DNA of 64,000 nt from positions 82,212,867-82,276,866 of the forward strand of contig NC_079136.1 in assembly GCF_945859705.1 (NCBI RefSeq), read 5' to 3'. Source of the stretch: Episyrphus balteatus (Eukaryota > Arthropoda > Insecta > Diptera > Syrphidae). The notes below the pieces were generated by a model. The model was given only the letters and a program-made list of their open reading frames with translations, was not told where the DNA came from and did no database searches. The translations under genes were made by a program, and so were the position numbers. Each line of letters starts with the position of its first letter. Position 1 is the stretch's first letter. This document shows positions 59,867 through 64,000 of the stretch, piece after piece.

Positions 59867-62800
59867 GTAAGTCCGTTGATAGTGTATCAAAAAAACAAAA
59901 ACAAAAAAATTGAAAATCTGTAAATCTAAAAAAAAAAATCAAAAACAAAATCAATCTTTGAGGAAACTACAAAATCATAAACTTCGTATATATAAAAACC
60001 ACAAATATTTTTATATATACTCAAATATTAAGTAGAACTGTAAAATATATATATTAAATATATTTTTGTGAAGAGCTAATTTTTTTATACGGTAACTGCT
60101 TCAATCACCATTATACTTCGTACTAATGAATTTTTATATAATTAATTACCATCGTCTCTGTAAAAATTAAAAGAAAAAAAATGAAATTCTTCGATAAATT
60201 ACATTAATTTTTAATTGCATAAATTAATGTTTTAAAAATCATCTTCTTCTTTTTTTTTTTTGAAACATAGGTGTATGAGTTTTTTTTTTAGAAAAGAAGA
60301 CTTTCGTTTAAGTCTGCTTGAGAATGCTGTAAATAAAAAAAAAATGTTTAAATTTAATATTTCAATATTAATGTACAGAAATCACCGATACAAAATGTTA
60401 AGTTAAAGAAATGCAACACAAACATCACGTAGAAATTTTGTAAATTATCCTAGTAGCTGTTTCTAACTGTCTTTAAATATATACAGAGGTTTTGGACGAA
60501 ATATGTATTAAATTTTTTGAAAATATTCAACGAACGTTCAAAGTGTGTACTTTTACTTTGAGGTTTGGAATGAAACGTGTACATAAAATCGAAGATGATT
60601 TTGTAAAAAAAAAGAAAAGAAAAACTTTCTTGTTCTTTTCCTCGAAAGCTGTTTTGATTACTTTATATTTAAAAAAAAATTAAAACAAGGCTTTTGAATT
60701 TTTTTTATTATCTAGAACAAGTAAGAAGGGTTTTGTAAGAATTTTTAAGGATGATTTTCTACCTCAATCTCAAATTGATATTTTCAGTTTGTGATTTTTG
60801 ACTCGAAAGTTTATCGTCTTCGTTTACAAGTACAAATTTATTGCATTTGGTTGAGATTTCTTATCAGCGTCTTGTATTTCTTTCTTTAAAGAAGAAACAA
60901 CATTAAGAGCCTTGTTACTTACATTGATCTACCATCTTATCCTCCCCTACTCTGGCATATGCGGCTTAAAAAATAAATAAAAATAAAGCACGTATACGCC
61001 GCAGTGCACGCAAGTAATTTAAACTACTACATACTTTGGTCTAGATGCTAACACATCCTAATGCAAATTCAATAAGCATTTGCATTTAATAACTAATTAA
61101 ACAAAAAGTTATCTTTCTTATAATATAACAAGAATACAAAATTTAAAAATATTTCTTCAGCTTCGTAATTTTTACTTTTTTTTAAATATATCATAAACAA
61201 AAAAAAAATTAACAAAATAAAAACCTTATTCAATACAAAACCAATACAAATAAACAAATTATAAATAGAATTTTTTTTTAAAGTTTTGGTTACTTAGTAA
61301 CCAAAAAGTCCTTTTCAGGAATGTTTTAGCTATCACTTTTTTATATAATTATTCAATCATACAACAGTTTTGAATTATTCAATTTTAAAACATTTTAACA
61401 GAAAACCAAAGTAATAAAGTGTTTGTATTTCAAAAAAAAAAAAACATAGTTTTACTTGGAGTGGAGTGGTACTTGAGAACTTTCAAGTTATTTTCTTCTT
61501 CGAAAATGTCCATTGTATTTCTTCTTCATCGCCTATACGTTACAACTCTTTTGTTTCTACAAAAAAAAAAATGTAATTTAAATATATTATTTTCTTTTTA
61601 ACCTTGCATCCATTTTGCGTTAAATGAAATAAATGGGGTTCCACAAGTCATAATAAATTTTTCTCAAAAAGTGATCTCAAGGCAAAAAGTTTTTGCCAAA
61701 CAAGCAACATTAACTAACATTGAATTACTGAAAATTCCAATTTCAATTTGGATAAAGTACTCAATTTTTAAAATACAACTATCTTATAAGTTCTTTAAAA
61801 AATTAGACCGCTTTCAAATTTACAAAAAATAAGTTTAACTTTTTGTAAATCCAACCAAGACTTTTGCAGTTTGAATTTATCAAATTTTGACAAATCAAAT
61901 TCGCTTTTAGAAAAGTTTTTCTTTTATATAAAAATTATGGAAATCTATTTTTGGCTTACAAAAGGTGAATTTGATTTGCAAAGGGGTGAGTTTCATTTCC
62001 AAATGCATTAAATCAATTTGAAAATAATGAATTATTAAACTTCTCTTGAGGGTGAACTTAATGTAGTACAAACCATGACAATTAGAGTTACAAATTGATC
62101 ATAATAGTATTCCATCAAATAAACAAATTCATCGCAGAGACAGATTATTTTATATCATTTTTATTTAATTTTTTTTTTATTAAATAAATGTAAGCAGATA
62201 GAAATACTAGCTACTAGAATGATATACAAAAATTTAAATTTAAACTTATTATACACCTGCTTGTTTAGCATTTTACAAATAAAATACAATTCTCAAACTA
62301 TTACGTTGAAGTATTTTCAAAGTCAGTTTCAACTAGCTCTTCAAAGTTCTTCGTTTTAATATCTTCGAATTATGTAAAACAACAAAAACAACAATGAAAA
62401 AAACCATAAATCTTTAAAAATAATAATATTGTCTGCAGTAAATGAAAAAAAAAACTTTTCCGTCATTATGTTATATAAAAAAAAGATACTTTTTTCCAAT
62501 TTGAAAATTTGGATGTTTTAACGTATTGAGAGAAAGTTCTGTTTTATTTTTTTTTCATTTAATTTATGTCAATATTTATGTTTTAGAACATTATTATAAT
62601 TTTAGTTAACAATATTAAAGCACATATTTGATACAAAATTCATAGAATTTCTGTTTTCTTATTTTTATTCTAATTGGATTTAACGCATTTGCATTGAAAA
62701 TTAAATTGAAAAAAAAAAATATCATTTGTTGTATCGAAATTAATTTTTATTTTGCATTTGAACAAAATTACATATCTTGTCATTTTTATTTTTTTTTTTT

Positions 62801-64000
62801 TATAAATATGTGTTACACTAGGGCTTTTGTGAAATGTCTTTTTGGATCTCTCTTATACATAATTTAATAAATATTACAATAATAATTTTTTTTTGTATTA
62901 TCGTACAATTTTTGCCAATCAAATTTTGTATGGCATTTACTTACATAATATAGTTTGAAGAAATATTAAAAATATTAAAAAAAAAAAAATGTTAAGCAAT
63001 ATTAAACAATAAGTGTATGTTCATATTATGATATATAATTATTTTATTTCAATTTATTTAAATATACTAACTAATGAAATAAAATATGTGTAATAAATAC
63101 TTTTTAACTATTTTTTTTTTTTTTAATTTTTCAATCAATTTTTTAATGATGGTATCATGTGTGCTTTAGTCGTACAAAAATAATATATATATAAATATAC
63201 ATAATTTTCAGTGTCTTCTCTCCTTTTTTTACTTTAACTTAATTAAAAAAAAAAAATATTTTAATTTTTTTTCCTAAAGTATAAAATATATACAAAACTT
63301 TTTTCATATTCTTTCAATCCTGTATTAAGAGGAATTAATTTTTGAATGTTTGTTTACTCTTTGAAGTTTCTTATTTGTTTAATTTAATTTAATTTATATT
63401 GTTTTATTTTTTATATTAAATTAAATAATGTTTAGTTTTTATTAAAAAAAAAAAAGAAACAGCTTATATCAGGCATAAATTAATCGATATGATATTTTTT
63501 GAAAATTTAGGAAGGGTTTAAGAATATAATAAGTTAAAATTCTTATAGGAACCCATTGAATATTTAAAGCAAAAAAGGGAATTATGCCGTGCAATGTAAA
63601 TACATTTTAAAAGTAAAAAAAATTTTTTTTTCTTTAGCAAATAATTATAATGATTTCCTACTTAAAGACGTTATTAACTCAAAAATACTGGTCTCATCAT
63701 CAATTTTAAACATGCACTTATTATTCATTATTTGTTTTTGTAGCGAGATCCATGTAGACATTTTTTCAAATAAAAAAAAAAATTATTTTTTGATAATTTT
63801 ACTTTTTGCAGTCACCAGCAAACATCATTATTTATGTTAATTTTTTAAAATTTGTTTTTAAATCACATTTTTCCGAATCTGGACTGCGTCCTTAACATTT
63901 GCGTTCTTCAGGATTGCTTATACTGTAATTAACTTATGTTTTCGCATTTGGGTCACAATTTTGTATGTAAGTAAAAAAATTTGGATTTCAAAACTGTGCA
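59867..64000. other. GluCl intron after exon 3b, running off the window
   Basis: 4.1 kb or more of very AT-rich intron with many A and T runs. I searched by eye for a third copy of exon 3 and for the next exon (EYSVQLTF) and found neither. A degenerate CACAGTG-type motif lies at 60988-61006. Short open frames are not coding. Confidence 0.75.

Noticed and set aside
1..64000. CRISPR arrays, operons, ribosome binding sites or rRNA genes
   Set aside because: Nothing of the kind; the sequence is eukaryotic with introns. The repeats found lack regular short spacers.
60000..64000. Third version of GluCl exon 3 or exon 4
   Set aside because: No segment encoding the VRxNxFVRSI or EYSVQLTF pattern between splice sites was found.

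Overview
The window looks like nuclear DNA of an insect, most likely a true fly (Diptera, probably Brachycera). It is strongly AT-rich and gene-poor, with large introns and many short DNA-transposon relics. The species call rests on the glutamate-gated chloride channel exons, whose N-terminal sequence is close to the Drosophila GluClalpha protein as I remember it. No bacterial or viral gene organisation is present.

Two host genes can be supported, both on the + strand. (1) An astacin-family (M12A) zinc metalloprotease at 43666-44690 has two exons and one 107-bp intron. It has a signal peptide, prodomain, full zinc site, Met-turn and the four expected cysteines. A TATA box lies upstream and an AATAAA signal downstream. 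(2) The 5' part of a glutamate-gated chloride channel gene (GluClalpha orthologue) starts at ATG 49984 and runs off the right edge. Its signal-peptide exon, second exon and two alternative versions of exon 3 (55320-55387 and 59799-59866) are all readable. The later exons must lie beyond 64000.

The rest is intergenic or intronic DNA with many mobile-element remains. These include a pogo-like element with TA target duplication and eight copies of a 10-bp motif (5354-6298), a tiny pogo/Tigger-type MITE (10016-10120) and a piggyBac-type MITE in TTAA (12417-12930). Two PIF/Harbinger-type MITEs have 3-bp TWA duplications (21808-22229, 27342-27767). A hAT MITE has a perfect 8-bp duplication (42202-42597). 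Several foldback elements with long arms lie at 8172-9100, 32585-33290 and 40382-41771. A dead Jockey-type LINE reverse transcriptase (23945-25676, minus strand) is itself interrupted by a small inverted-repeat element that recurs at 45254-45461.

Left part (1-43 kb): no supportable host gene, only nested repeats and unique AT-rich spacer. Middle (43.5-44.8 kb): the astacin gene. Right part (about 50-64 kb): the first introns of GluCl, with local tandem repeats, a strong hairpin just upstream of exon 3a and one unrecognised 115-codon minus-strand ORF. The astacin and GluCl genes have no evident functional link. If the splice acceptor just before the GluCl start codon is real, a GluCl 5'UTR exon lies further upstream and the astacin gene could be nested in that intron.
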